Positions 36,660-45,732 of a stretch of DNA of 64,000 nucleotides are shown piece by piece. The notes beneath the pieces were generated by a model. The model was not told the origin of the DNA. It saw only the letters and a list, made by a program, of their open reading frames with translations, and searched no databases. Each line of letters starts with the position of its first letter. Position 1 is the stretch's first letter. Origin of the DNA: Cyanosarcina radialis HA8281-LM2 (GTDB lineage: Bacteria; Cyanobacteriota; Cyanobacteriia; Cyanobacteriales; CCAP-1448); the NCBI GenBank assembly GCA_019359615.1, contig JAHHHA010000007.1:177081-241080 (forward strand), in the 5' to 3' direction. Position numbers and translations under genes: made by a program.

Positions 36660-37514
36660 ATGGTTGATGCCTATAGCCTTAATCGAAATGTATGTCTATC
36701 AAAAATTTCTCCAAATGACAAGATCGAGGTAATTAGCACTCAGGTAACGGCATTATCTTTTAATGCGCAAATAAGAATGATTTACCAATGGGCGATCGCT
36801 GGTGAAAGTCGGGTGGTGTGCGTTGCCGATGCCCATATGTTAATCAGGGCATACCGCAATCTGAGACACTGGAACTATAAATTTGGGGACGTACTTCGCC
36901 AGGCCGATATGGTTACGCCTGATGGGATGCCGATCGTATGGATGATGAGACGACTGGGAAGACCTCGCCAGGAACGAGTAGCAGGAATGGAGATCTTCCG
37001 AGAATTGTGTCGTCGCTCTCAAGGTCACATCAAAGTTTTCTTTGTAGGTTCGGAAGACGAGATCCTCCGAAAAATAGAAAAGAGGTTAAAAGTTGATTTT
37101 CCCCAGTTGCAGATTGCTGGTATGAGATCTCTGCCGATGGGAGAAGCAGCATTAGCCACCAACAAGGAGTTAATTAAAGAGATTAATAGTAGCGGAGCTA
37201 GTTTAGTTTTCGTATCTTTGGGATGCCCAAAACAAGAAGTCTGGATGCACAAGCATAAAGACAAAATTCATGCAGTTACGATCGGAGTAGGTGGCGTTTT
37301 TCCGATTTACGCCCGCATCTTGACCAGAGCGCCAAATTGGATCCAACGGATGGGATTGGAATGGCTCTATCGCTTACTGCAAGAACCGCGACGGCTTTGG
37401 GGGCGCTATCGCCGGACAGTTCCAATGTTTCTGTTGCTAGCTTTGAGGCAACTGATCGCAAGAAAGTGGAAAAAGATAGCTGCAACTCTCGATCGCAAAT
37501 TATATCTGAGGTAA
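36660..37514 (+). CDS. WecG/TagA/CpsF family glycosyltransferase
   Basis: The 284-residue protein has the family blocks CVADAHMLIRAYRN, ADMVTPDGMPIVW, FFVGSEDEIL and FVSLGCPKQEVWMHKHKD followed by VGGVFPIYA. Members such as WecG and TagA transfer ManNAc or ManNAcA to a polyprenyl-linked acceptor early in surface-glycan assembly. It lies 7 kb from the main glycan cluster, with the clock genes between, yet probably serves the same or a related glycan. The C-terminal end is basic (RRTVPMFLLLALRQLIARKWKK) and may bind membrane. The last part of the 3' flank is C/T-rich low-complexity DNA. Confidence 0.93.
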   Translation: MVDAYSLNRNVCLSKISPNDKIEVISTQVTALSFNAQIRMIYQWAIAGESRVVCVADAHMLIRAYRNLRHWNYKFGDVLRQADMVTPDGMPIVWMMRRLGRPRQERVAGMEIFRELCRRSQGHIKVFFVGSEDEILRKIEKRLKVDFPQLQIAGMRSLPMGEAALATNKELIKEINSSGASLVFVSLGCPKQEVWMHKHKDKIHAVTIGVGGVFPIYARILTRAPNWIQRMGLEWLYRLLQEPRRLWGRYRRTVPMFLLLALRQLIARKWKKIAATLDRKLYLR

Positions 37515-37661
37515 AAGGGCATAGGGCATGGGTTATTCTCTGCATCTTCCCCTGCCCCTCCTGCTTCTTCTGCCCCCCCTGCTCGCTATCTTCTCTGCCC
37601 TACCCCATCTCCGACACGACCAAAAAGGATTATCATAACAGTTGTCGCGGGTAGTCGTAGT

Positions 37662-39098
37662 ATGCAAAGACAGCGTTGGACATTGTTATTGATTTTGTTA
37701 TTGGTGGCAGCATCGATCGCCATTTTCTGGTTCAAGCCACTCAAATTAGGATTGGATCTCCAAGGCGGCTCGCAACTGACAATTCAAGTCAAAACCACCG
37801 ATAAAGTTAAGGAAATTACCCCAGAGAAGCTAGAGGGGGTAAAAACAGTAATTGAAGGCCGGGTAAACGCTCTAGGGGTTTCGGAAGCGGTAGTCCAAAA
37901 TGTCGGTAACGATAAGATCTTGGTACAGCTACCCGGAGTCAACGACCCCAAAGAAGCACGCGCCGTCCTTGGAGGCACCGCTCAACTCGACTTCCGGCAA
38001 GAACTAGACAAGCCAGAAATCAAAGTTCAATCGGAAGTTCGCAGAACAGAACTAGAATTGTTAAAACAGAAACAAAAGCAGCTAGAAACAGCCGGAGATC
38101 GGGACGCAATCGCCGCTAACCAAGCTCAAATCGACCAGAAGGAAAAACAGGTTCAAGAGCTATTATCCCAGCTTTACAAACCTACAGAACTGACCGGACA
38201 AAACCTGGAAGGTGCAAGTTACGGCCCCGCTCAGGTTGGCACTAACTGGACAGTCTTCCTCCGCTTCAACCAACAGGGCGGCAAGCAGTTTGCCGAGCTT
38301 ACCAAAAGCATAGCTGGTACTGGACGCACCCTCGGTATTTTCCTCGATAACCAACTAATCAGTGCTGCCACTGTAGATGCCGAATATGCCGCCACTGGAA
38401 TAGCAGGAGGCAATGCCGAGATTAACGGCAACTTTACCTTAGAGCGTGCTAAAGAATTAGCGTTGCAACTAGAAGGTGGCGCTCTACCCTTACCAGTATC
38501 GGTGGAAGAGGTTCGCACTGTTGGTGCTACCTTGGGACAAGACAGCATTCAAAGCAGCATTTATGCTGGTATTGGCGGTCTGATTTTAGTGTTGATCTTC
38601 ATGGCGGTCTACTATCGGCTGCCAGGAGTCATTGCTGATGTGGCCTTGATAATTTATGCCTTACTATCTTGGGCTACCTTTGCCTTACTAGATGTGGTTT
38701 TAACTCTACCCGGAATTGCTGGTTTCATCCTCAGCATTGGGATGGCAGTTGATGCCAACGTTTTGATTTTCGAGCGCACGCGAGAAGAACTGCGAGAAGG
38801 AAAAACCCTTTATCGATCGGTCGAATCTGGTTTCTACCGTGCCTTTTCTAGCATTTTAGACGGCAACGTGACCACAGTGATTGCTTGCCTGGCCCTGTTC
38901 TGGTTGGGTTCGGGCTTAGTTAAAGGTTTTGCTTTGACGCTGGGGCTAGGGGTAGCCATCAGTATGTTTACTGCCCTCTCTTGTACGCGAACTTTTCTCC
39001 TCCTGCTGGTGCTAGGAGTACCCAAATTGCGTCAAAGACCAGATTTATTTTGTCCTAACTTACCAGATGCAACCAAATCTAGGGCGGAGGCCGGTTAA
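37662..39098 (+). CDS. secD: Protein translocase subunit SecD
   Basis: The 478-residue RND-type membrane protein has the D1 motif [15 protein letters not shown] after the first membrane segment, a periplasmic/lumenal P1 domain with a charged coiled insert (about 125-170), the LPGVNDP block, and the C-terminal five-helix bundle with [18 protein letters not shown]. SecDF uses the proton gradient to help complete protein export through SecYEG. It is followed directly by secF with a 1-bp overlap, the usual order. The ATG follows a weak ribosome site, after a C/T-rich repeat region at 37545-37612. Confidence 0.96.
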   Translation: MQRQRWTLLLILLLVAASIAIFWFKPLKLGLDLQGGSQLTIQVKTTDKVKEITPEKLEGVKTVIEGRVNALGVSEAVVQNVGNDKILVQLPGVNDPKEARAVLGGTAQLDFRQELDKPEIKVQSEVRRTELELLKQKQKQLETAGDRDAIAANQAQIDQKEKQVQELLSQLYKPTELTGQNLEGASYGPAQVGTNWTVFLRFNQQGGKQFAELTKSIAGTGRTLGIFLDNQLISAATVDAEYAATGIAGGNAEINGNFTLERAKELALQLEGGALPLPVSVEEVRTVGATLGQDSIQSSIYAGIGGLILVLIFMAVYYRLPGVIADVALIIYALLSWATFALLDVVLTLPGIAGFILSIGMAVDANVLIFERTREELREGKTLYRSVESGFYRAFSSILDGNVTTVIACLALFWLGSGLVKGFALTLGLGVAISMFTALSCTRTFLLLLVLGVPKLRQRPDLFCPNLPDATKSRAEAG

Positions 39099-40075
39099 TG
39101 AAACTTAACATCATCAAACAACGGGGTTTGTGGTGGACGATTTCTGGGGCAATTATCCTCAGCGGCCTGATTGCCATGACAATTTCTTGGACGAATCCAG
39201 AGATTGGTGCCCCTTTGCGTCCGAGTTTAGATTTCGTTGGCGGGACGCGCATTCAGCTTGAGTTAGATTGCTCTAAACCTGGTAATTGCAAACCCATCGA
39301 TCCTGCCGCTGTGAGGCAAGTAGTAGAAAGTCAAGGGCTAACTAACAGCAGCATTCAAGTAGTAACCACCAAAGACACCAGACAACCTTATGCCGTCTCG
39401 ATTCGGACTAAAACCTTAGATGCAGCCGCTCAAAGCCAGCTAGAAAAAGCTTTAAACGAGAAAATCGGGGTTTTCGATCCTAAGAAAAACGAGATTAACA
39501 CCGTCGGCCCGACTCTGGGGCAAGAGATATTTACTAAAGGATTGCTGGCATTGCTAGTCTCCTTTGGTGGCATTCTGGTTTACCTCACTTTTAGGTTCCA
39601 GTTCGACTACGCCTTTTTTGCCTTTGTGGCTTTGTTTCACGATGTTTTCATCACGGCAGGTATTTTCTCGATCTTGGGCTTAGTTTGGGGTGTAGAAGCC
39701 GATAGTTTATTTCTGGTTGCCCTGTTGACGATTATCGGCTTTTCAGTCAACGATACGGTGGTAATTTACGATCGCGTCCGAGAAGTTCTAAAGCTGCATC
39801 CAGAGATGCACATCAACCAGATAGTAGACGATGCAGTCAATCAGACCTTAACTAGGTCGATCAACACGACTTTAACTACGCTTCTGACTTTAGTTTCTAT
39901 CTTCCTGTTTGGGGGCGACTCGCTGAAATATTTTTCTTTGGCTTTGATTATTGGCTTTATCGCTGGTGCTTATTCGAGTATTTTCATCGCCAGTACCCTA
40001 CTGGCTTGGTGGAGAGAACGCAGCGGCAGAGCGCGTCAAGTCGTTCCTCAGCCTCAAGCTTCAGATGAAGCGTAA
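39098..40075 (+). CDS. secF: Protein translocase subunit SecF
   Basis: The 325-residue protein has the N-terminal membrane segment, the block [16 protein letters not shown] matching the SecF 'DF.GG' motif, a short lumenal domain, and a C-terminal helix bundle with [15 protein letters not shown]. It pairs with SecD in the accessory translocase of the thylakoid or plasma membrane. Start and secD stop overlap by one base (TAATG). Nothing odd; the C-terminus is short and basic. Confidence 0.96.
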   Translation: MKLNIIKQRGLWWTISGAIILSGLIAMTISWTNPEIGAPLRPSLDFVGGTRIQLELDCSKPGNCKPIDPAAVRQVVESQGLTNSSIQVVTTKDTRQPYAVSIRTKTLDAAAQSQLEKALNEKIGVFDPKKNEINTVGPTLGQEIFTKGLLALLVSFGGILVYLTFRFQFDYAFFAFVALFHDVFITAGIFSILGLVWGVEADSLFLVALLTIIGFSVNDTVVIYDRVREVLKLHPEMHINQIVDDAVNQTLTRSINTTLTTLLTLVSIFLFGGDSLKYFSLALIIGFIAGAYSSIFIASTLLAWWRERSGRARQVVPQPQASDEA

Positions 40076-40215
40076 AAAAACATTTGAGTTTTTATTTTGG
40101 TAGCTGGGAATAATAACTGATAGCTATTCGGTATGGAAAACTCGCACTTTTTTACCGATATAGCTATTCTGGACTCAGTGCGGCAATCTAAAAACGCGAT
40201 CGACCTCAGTTAAAT

Positions 40216-40638
40216 ATGGATCTACCAGCAGAACCTACACCTGAAATCACCGCCTCATGGCAGTTAGGCTTTGACTCTGACTTTAAAGAGCAAGTACGCA
40301 GGCTGTACTTGGCTACAGTCTATGGCAGGTGGATGGTGGTTGGCAGCTTGTGGTTGACGCTAGGGCTTTTGAGCTTGTGGGGTTTGCGTTACCCTATCGG
40401 TTTGATGTTAGAACATTTTACCTGGGCAGCTTTACGGTGGGGTTTGGCTTTCAACTGGCTGCCCTCACTCGGTCTATTTATCTGCGTGGGGATGACGACA
40501 GCGGTTTTGGTCTGGCAAAGTCGTAACATCCTATTCGGACTTTCGCCGCAAGAACAAAGGCGTTTAGAGCAGCAAGTCCTCAAGATTCGCCAACAGGGGA
40601 AAACCCATCCTCTATGGAAATGGGTATGCCAATCTTGA
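40216..40638 (+). CDS. Small predicted membrane protein, unknown function
   Basis: The 140-residue protein has two likely membrane segments (about 42-60 and 78-102), a Trp-rich middle, and a charged C-terminal helix LSPQEQRRLEQQVLKIRQQGKTHPLWKWV. I do not recognise a named family. It lies 140 bp after secF and upstream of the tRNA-Pro gene that is read from the other strand. An ATG with no clear ribosome site was taken as start. Similar small proteins next to secDF occur in other cyanobacteria as far as I recall, but this needs a search. Confidence 0.7.
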   Translation: MDLPAEPTPEITASWQLGFDSDFKEQVRRLYLATVYGRWMVVGSLWLTLGLLSLWGLRYPIGLMLEHFTWAALRWGLAFNWLPSLGLFICVGMTTAVLVWQSRNILFGLSPQEQRRLEQQVLKIRQQGKTHPLWKWVCQS

Positions 40639-40715
40639 GCTACTCTACAAATGAGAAGCGTTGCTAGCGTCAACCAGCAGGGCGGGAAATTCCTGATGTA
40701 TCCTAGTTTTTAAAA

Positions 40716-40789
40716 TCGGAGTGGCGGGATTTGAACCCACGACCCCTTGCACCCCAAGCAAGTACGCTACCAAACTGCGCTACACCCCG
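40716..40789 (-). tRNA. tRNA-Pro(GGG)
   Basis: The minus strand folds as a 74-nt tRNA. The acceptor stem is CGGGGTG with CACTCCG (one G-U pair), the discriminator base is A, the anticodon loop TTGGGGT gives anticodon GGG with stem CTTGC/GCAAG, and the T arm contains GGTTCAAATCC. The CCA end is not encoded. Confidence 0.95.
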
Positions 40790-40812
40790 ATCGCTCTACT
40801 TAATATAGCACA

Positions 40813-41178
40813 TCAAAACACTCTTAAGACCCTAGCAGCTTGCATCAAGCCTGGGACAGCAGACTCCGGCCAACTGCCTTCGCCACCACGTTCGGTATTG
40901 AGGATGAAGTGCAGGCTGTAAGCTTGGGGATAGCCTTCTACCTGCATCCAAACTAAGTCAGTTTCAGCTTCGCAGGCGATTTTCTCGGCATCCATTAACT
41001 CAGCCGCCATCTGGCTCATAGTTTGACTTAGTTGCTCTAACAGCCGACAAAAATCATTTAATTCCGCTTCAGTTAATTCGATCGCCCATCGATCGCCACC
41101 GACTAAACCTTTATATTTACTAGCATTGGGGTCCCAGCCGATTCTCCACCCTTCTGCACTCTTGACAATCCTTTCCAT
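40813..41178 (-). CDS. DUF1818 family protein
   Basis: The 121-residue protein reads GWRIGWDP near the start, GLVGGDRWAIELTEAELNDFCRLLEQL, IACEAETDLVWMQVEGYP and YSLHFILNTERGGEGSW. These blocks mark the DUF1818 family found in cyanobacteria and plastid-bearing eukaryotes, whose function is unknown. It is soluble, with a mixed alpha/beta pattern. It lies just downstream (same strand reading) of nothing in an operon: the tRNA-Pro follows 23 bp after its stop. An ATG start at 41178 was used. Confidence 0.88.
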   Translation of the reverse strand: MERIVKSAEGWRIGWDPNASKYKGLVGGDRWAIELTEAELNDFCRLLEQLSQTMSQMAAELMDAEKIACEAETDLVWMQVEGYPQAYSLHFILNTERGGEGSWPESAVPGLMQAARVLRVF

Positions 41179-41348
41179 TACAGCAGCAATCGCTTTTACT
41201 TTTGCCCCAATTTTATTTTAAGCCACCCTGAAGAAATACCTCATTAGGTAGACGCAAACGAACACTAGTCTACCCACAATTGTTTCCGTATGCTGCGCGT
41301 TCTGGATTTTCCAGCGATCGTAGTTGACTGAAACTCAAGCGAGGAACT

Positions 41349-41498
41349 ATGAAGAAAACAGTTGCCTTATTAGCTTCAATGATGGGGTTTGCGATTCTCC
41401 TCAATGCCTGTCAACCGACCGAAACCGGGCCTGGTGGAACCGGAACGACTCCTGGAACTGTAACTAGTCCGACTGTTACGCCCACAACTTCGCCCTAA
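41349..41498 (+). CDS. Small predicted lipoprotein
   Basis: A 49-residue frame begins MKKTVALLASMMGFAILLNAC, a textbook lipoprotein signal with the lipobox LNAC at 18-21, followed by a short Thr/Pro/Gly-rich tail ending in TPTTSP. The ATG is preceded by GCGAGGAAC, a good ribosome site. After cleavage only about 29 residues would remain, anchored by lipid at Cys21. Function is unknown; such short tails usually serve as anchors or stress-related peptides, but nothing specific supports that. It lies upstream of the TRAP permease on the same strand. Confidence 0.65.
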   Translation: MKKTVALLASMMGFAILLNACQPTETGPGGTGTTPGTVTSPTVTPTTSP

Positions 41499-41741
41499 CT
41501 TAGTTAGACTGATATCGTCGGCATTCTAGATGGCTAGCTGCGCCCTTTGTCACGCCATCATCAACTCTCTCTCGACGACGATCCGATCGCTTTGCCATCA
41601 TCTGCGATCGCAAAAATGGCTAATTTCAACTAGCATAGATCCGAAAAAGCCGTAATTTCACCATTCATAATTCACAATTCATAATTCACTGGCATCCGAT
41701 GGCCTAAAATTGTCTGATGCTGCTTTTTGGGTAAAGGGATT

Positions 41742-43085
41742 ATGGGCTATGAGTGGTTGGCGATCGCCATGTTCGTCGGCTTTTTCTTCATTTTGATGAG
41801 CGGCTATCCGGTAGCCTTCTCGTTTGCGGGTACGGCAATGGTGTTTGGGCTGATTGGCTGGATAGTGGGGGCATTCGATCCCAATCGCTTGTTGCTGCTG
41901 CCCAACATTTGGTTCGGCACCATGTCTAACTTCACCCTTTTAGCCATTCCCTTTTTTGTGTTTTTGGGGGCGGTACTAGAAAAATCGGGATTAGCTGAAG
42001 ACCTTTTAGAAACGATCGGCATTGTGCTAGGACCTTTGCGGGGTGGGATGGCGCTGGCAGTAATTTTGGTGGGAACTTTACTAGCGGCTACAACTGGGGT
42101 AGTAGCGGCAACCGTGATCGTGATGGGAATGATCTCTCTACCCGTGATGCTGCGCTACGGCTACGACAAGCAACTAGCGGCAGGTGCGATCGTGGCTTCT
42201 GGGACGCTGGCCCAATTAATTCCTCCGAGTTTGGTGCTAGTAGTGTTGAGCGATCAGATTGGGGTGTCGGTAGGCGATTTGTTCTTGGGCGCTCTAATTC
42301 CTGGGTTGATGCTCTCTGGCTCTTATATTTTGTACGTCCTGGTTCTCGCTTTCTTCAAACCGGAACTGGCTCCAGCCCTACCTCTAGAAGCGCGGACGCT
42401 GCGCGGTATGGCTTTGGTGCGGCGAGTCATCAAAGCTGTGATTCCGCCCTTGCTGCTGATCTTTGCGGTTCTCGGTAGCATCTTTTTCGGCATCGCTACC
42501 CCCACCGAAGCTGGGGCAGTAGGTGCAGTAGGAGCCTGCATACTAGCCGCGATCAATCGCCGCTGGAACTGGAAGCTGATTAAAGAATCTAGTCATGCTA
42601 CGGCTGTGGTAACGGCTGTAGTGCTGATGATTTTATTTTGCTCGTCGTTTTTTAGCGTGGTGTTTGACGGACTGGGCGGCAAAACCTACATCACCGAACT
42701 GCTGGTGAATCTTCCTGGCGGTTGGATCGCCTTCATAGTTGTCAGCAATATTGTCATCTTTGTCCTGGGGGTTTTCTTAGAGTTTGTCGAAATTTGTTTC
42801 ATCGCCATGCCGCTGTTAGTCCCAGCCGCCCAGCAATTAGGAATTGATATGGTGTGGTTTGGAGTGGTGATGGCAATTAACTTGCAAACGGCTTTTATCT
42901 CACCTCCGGTAGGCTTTTCGTTGTTCTATTTGCAAAGCGTCGCTCCCAAAGAAGTCAAGACTATTGATATTCATAAAAGCGCCATCCCCTTTATGGTTTT
43001 GCAAGCGATCGTCCTGATCCTCGTTATAGCCTTTCCGCAAACAGTAAGTTGGCTAGTTAACCTCTCATTCAAACCGACGCTATAA
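41742..43085 (+). CDS. dctM: TRAP transporter large permease (DctM type)
   Basis: The 447-residue protein is a twelve-segment-type membrane protein with the blocks [55 protein letters not shown] and [18 protein letters not shown], all diagnostic of DctM. TRAP transporters take up organic acids such as C4-dicarboxylates or 2-oxo acids with Na+. The matching small permease (DctQ) and periplasmic binding protein (DctP) genes are not in the window, so this subunit is an orphan here. I chose the ATG at 41742 behind AAAGGGA; a TTG at 41727 is in frame. Confidence 0.93.
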   Translation: MGYEWLAIAMFVGFFFILMSGYPVAFSFAGTAMVFGLIGWIVGAFDPNRLLLLPNIWFGTMSNFTLLAIPFFVFLGAVLEKSGLAEDLLETIGIVLGPLRGGMALAVILVGTLLAATTGVVAATVIVMGMISLPVMLRYGYDKQLAAGAIVASGTLAQLIPPSLVLVVLSDQIGVSVGDLFLGALIPGLMLSGSYILYVLVLAFFKPELAPALPLEARTLRGMALVRRVIKAVIPPLLLIFAVLGSIFFGIATPTEAGAVGAVGACILAAINRRWNWKLIKESSHATAVVTAVVLMILFCSSFFSVVFDGLGGKTYITELLVNLPGGWIAFIVVSNIVIFVLGVFLEFVEICFIAMPLLVPAAQQLGIDMVWFGVVMAINLQTAFISPPVGFSLFYLQSVAPKEVKTIDIHKSAIPFMVLQAIVLILVIAFPQTVSWLVNLSFKPTL

Positions 43086-43404
43086 ATTTGGCAATGTTGA
43101 ACTTTCAAGATGGCAAGTGAAGTTTTTATGAGTCGATAACTGATCATTTAGCCCACATTTCGCACCTGTATTTATACTTAAAAAAATTGTCTCCGCAGGT
43201 AGTAGCATCGAAAAAAAACAATTTTTCTGAAACAGATCTAACCATTTCTGAATTGGCGATCGCGAATTTGACTGGCGGCGAAAAATCACTAAAAGCCTTG
43301 CGGAGCAAGACTTTTGAAAACTATGCAGATTGCTCTGTCTACCTGCGGAATGTGGGATTTAGGTCTGTTTGTGTGCGTCGACTTAATGGTCAAAAGCTTC
43401 ATCC

Positions 43405-43573
43405 GACAGAGGTTCAAAACCTCTGTCTCATAGCTAAAGTCCTCTGAAGAGGACTAAAATTCACATTTCGGAACGATTTTATATTAAATTTAGTTTAATC
43501 ACCCACATTTTGCTGAAGTCCGCGCAGGCGGACTTAGTTTGTATAGCTGCGGTTTCAATCGCCAAAGTATAAA
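43405..43573. repeat. Interspersed repeat with three hairpins, left copy
   Basis: Three perfect hairpins follow in row: arms GACAGAGGTT/AACCTCTGTC at 43405-43427, AGTCCTCT/AGAGGACT at 43438-43455, and AAGTCCGC/GCGGACTT at 43516-43535. The rest, 43521-43573, recurs at 45341-45395 on the other side of the restriction-modification cassette. This is an abundant type of repeat in multicellular cyanobacteria. A TTG-started 86-codon frame (43187-43447) ends inside it and is probably not a gene. 43086-43404 shows nothing else. Confidence 0.7.
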
Positions 43574-43580
43574 AGACAAT

Positions 43581-44318
43581 TTAAATTTTCTTCGTTGAGT
43601 TCAATTGAACTATTCTCGACCAAACAATTTGACCTTCTCGATCGCAGAATTTTTGCATGAACTCTAGAGTGAATTTGTTGATTACTTTGCTATATTCTTG
43701 CTCGAATTGCTCGTTATTCTCTTTCGCTTTATCGCCAATAGGTTCAATCATATCTGTATACAGTAACTCATTGCCAGAAATCAACTCCCAAAAACGTTAC
43801 CCACACAACTTTAAATATTCTCCTTTATCTGGTCGATCGTCTTTTCCGTAGCAACAGCCATTTACAGCAACTACATTAATAGAAGATGTATTAGTTCTCA
43901 ATATTCTCTTAGCTTTACTAAAATTGTCAACCATTCTTTTGATTTGAGAACTATTTCCCCAATTAGGTCCAGACTTTATAGAAACTATATATCTTACATT
44001 CTCTCGTTCAAATTCTAAATCTATTCCTTCTGAAGAAGACTTTCTGCCGCCAAATGTTTTAGTACAGATAAATACGGCAAGCCCTTCTAAAAATCCTCCA
44101 AATAGTCCCTCTTCAGAAGAAGATAGATGAGCATCTAATAAGCTTTTTACCAGATCGCTAGCTGTAAGAACGTTTTTGGCTTTGAAAAGATATGGATTTT
44201 TTCTTTTAAGAACTGTCTGTAACTTCAAATTCCTTAAACCATTTATCCGATTTTCATGAAATTTAGGAATATTCTCTTCGACATAACTAACTATTTCCTG
44301 CTGTTCGAGGAACCACAT
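43581..44318 (-). pseudogene. Type II restriction endonuclease, PmeII-like, interrupted by an in-frame stop
   Basis: The frame codes about 245 residues. A PD-(D/E)xK-like site is visible as Asp100 in EGIDLEFE and SIK at 113-115 in IVSIKSG. Codon 174 is TAA (43797-43799), yet the same frame continues at once with RFWELISGNELLYTDMIEPIG and INKFTLEFMQKFC, a normal C-terminal end for this family, where a Gln codon (CAA) is expected at the stop. One base change C to T would explain it. The start ATG at 44318 has GAAGGAG upstream and overlaps the methyltransferase gene by 32 bp. The product is probably inactive unless the stop is read through. Confidence 0.8.
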
Positions 44319-45222
44319 ACTCTGAAGCTCCTTCAAAAAGTTTATATTGCAATGGTTTCAAGCTAGATAAAGCTAATTCATAATATTCAGCCGAAATTTC
44401 AATACCAACAGAGTTTCTAGACAACTCCTGAGCAACTTGACAGGTAGTTCCAGAACCCAAAAATGGATCTAGTACCCAATCGCCCTCTTGAGTAAAAAGC
44501 TTGATAAACCAGGCTGGCAAAGACTTCGGAAAAGCTGCACTATGTTTTTTATTACCGCATTCAGTAGATGAATGAATGACGTTAGTTGGATAAACTTTGT
44601 CTCTATCTAACCAGTTAGAAATATTTTTACCAAATCCACTGCCAACTTTAGACTCGTCCCTAGTTTTATCTGTATCGCTCAGGTTTTTCAATCGAGTTTC
44701 AGCCCAGTTACCCATAGGAACCATGACAGACTCTTGATACATATTAAATTTTTTATTTTTATTAAATTGCAAGCATCTTTCCCAAGCATCTCTAAATCTA
44801 TTTGGCCACTTACCTGGATAGCAGTTCTTTTTGTGCCAGATGAATTCTTCTGTCCACAGCCATCCCTGTTTTCTCATTTCTAGAATTAACTCTAAAACGT
44901 AAGTATGCCTTTCTCCACTAACTACTTTTTCTTTAATATTTAATATAAAGGTTCCTGTGGGTTTAAGAACCCTTAAAAGTTCTTTCGTTATCGGTAAAAA
45001 CCACTCAACATACTCATCTGGTTTAATTCCTCCATACGTCTTCGATCGACTATCGGCATAAGGAGGCGAAGTAACGATTAAATCGAATGTGTTGTCTGGA
45101 AACCGATCGAGTTTCCCCAGACAGTCGCCTAGCAAAATCTCTGTTTGAAGTTTCAGCAGAGGCCGATCGCCAACATATCTGCTATTTACAGTCGAGCTTG
45201 AGTTGAGTCCGTCAGTTGACAT
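44287..45222 (-). CDS. Type II DNA methyltransferase, probably N4-cytosine
   Basis: The 311-residue protein has motif IV TSPPY at 51-55 before motif I DPFLGSGTT at 252-260, so it is a beta-class amino-methyltransferase. TSPPY is the form typical of N4-methylcytosine enzymes, though adenine specificity cannot be excluded. A variable target-recognition region lies between (about 100-235). It is the modification partner of the restriction gene that overlaps its 3' end. With that gene broken, it would now act as an orphan methyltransferase. Codons are AT-richer than in neighbouring genes, in line with acquisition by transfer. Confidence 0.93.
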   Translation of the reverse strand: MSTDGLNSSSTVNSRYVGDRPLLKLQTEILLGDCLGKLDRFPDNTFDLIVTSPPYADSRSKTYGGIKPDEYVEWFLPITKELLRVLKPTGTFILNIKEKVVSGERHTYVLELILEMRKQGWLWTEEFIWHKKNCYPGKWPNRFRDAWERCLQFNKNKKFNMYQESVMVPMGNWAETRLKNLSDTDKTRDESKVGSGFGKNISNWLDRDKVYPTNVIHSSTECGNKKHSAAFPKSLPAWFIKLFTQEGDWVLDPFLGSGTTCQVAQELSRNSVGIEISAEYYELALSSLKPLQYKLFEGASEYVVPRTAGNS

Positions 45223-45340
45223 TAGTACGTCGATTCAATTCAGTAACTACAGCCAATTTTAGAGGAAATTTTCCAACTTAGCTAATAGATTGAGGCTTTG
45301 TGCCAAATACAATTTTAAAATCCCTTTTATTTTTTAGTTT

Positions 45341-45395
45341 GCGCAGGCGGACGAAGAGTTGTATAGCTGCGGTTTCAACCACCAAGGGATAAAAG
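45341..45395. repeat. Interspersed repeat, right copy
   Basis: The block GCGCAGGCGGAC...GTATAGCTGCGGTTTCAA continues to about 45395 and matches 43521-43573 in the same orientation, with several differences. Only one arm of the GTCCGC/GCGGAC hairpin is intact here. Confidence 0.7.
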
Positions 45396-45482
45396 GAGCG
45401 ATCGAAAAGAATAGAGAATAGCGCATCGCTGTAGAACCCCTAGGAAGAATACAACACTATTAAGATTGCAAATCCTTGCGAT

Positions 45483-45506
45483 CCTGCCTCGTTGCGGGTT
45501 TTTTCG
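45483..45506 (+). terminator. Terminator-like hairpin with no gene before it
   Basis: CCTGC and GCGGG pair around a CTCGTT loop, followed by six T. No plus-strand gene ends nearby, so it could end a small RNA reading from about 45400, or be a remnant. 45223-45732 otherwise holds no gene; the part 45550-45670 is AT-rich and could hold the promoter of the oxidase gene. Confidence 0.4.
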
Positions 45507-45732
45507 CCTAATTCCTGCTGATGTGAATTCTTCTGATAATTTTGGGAAACATTTATAGGGAGTTGTTAAATTTGGCAGAACTCATTATTCTAAATATTAA
45601 CTATGTAGTCAGCCAACTATTTGTTGATAAATATTTATATTTGTATACAAATATAATTGTATATACAATAACTAATTAAAGGGTCACCGATCGTCTAAAA
45701 CGCTGCTTTCTTTAGTTAGAGGAAGTTATTCT

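Noticed and set aside
43187..43447. 86-codon plus-strand frame after the TRAP permease gene
   Set aside because: It has a TTG start and its last third is made of the hairpin repeat at 43405-43455, so it is likely chance.
43405..43455. Two successive perfect hairpins considered as a CRISPR-like or attenuator array
   Set aside because: The hairpins differ in sequence and there are no regular spacers, so this is an interspersed repeat, not a CRISPR array.
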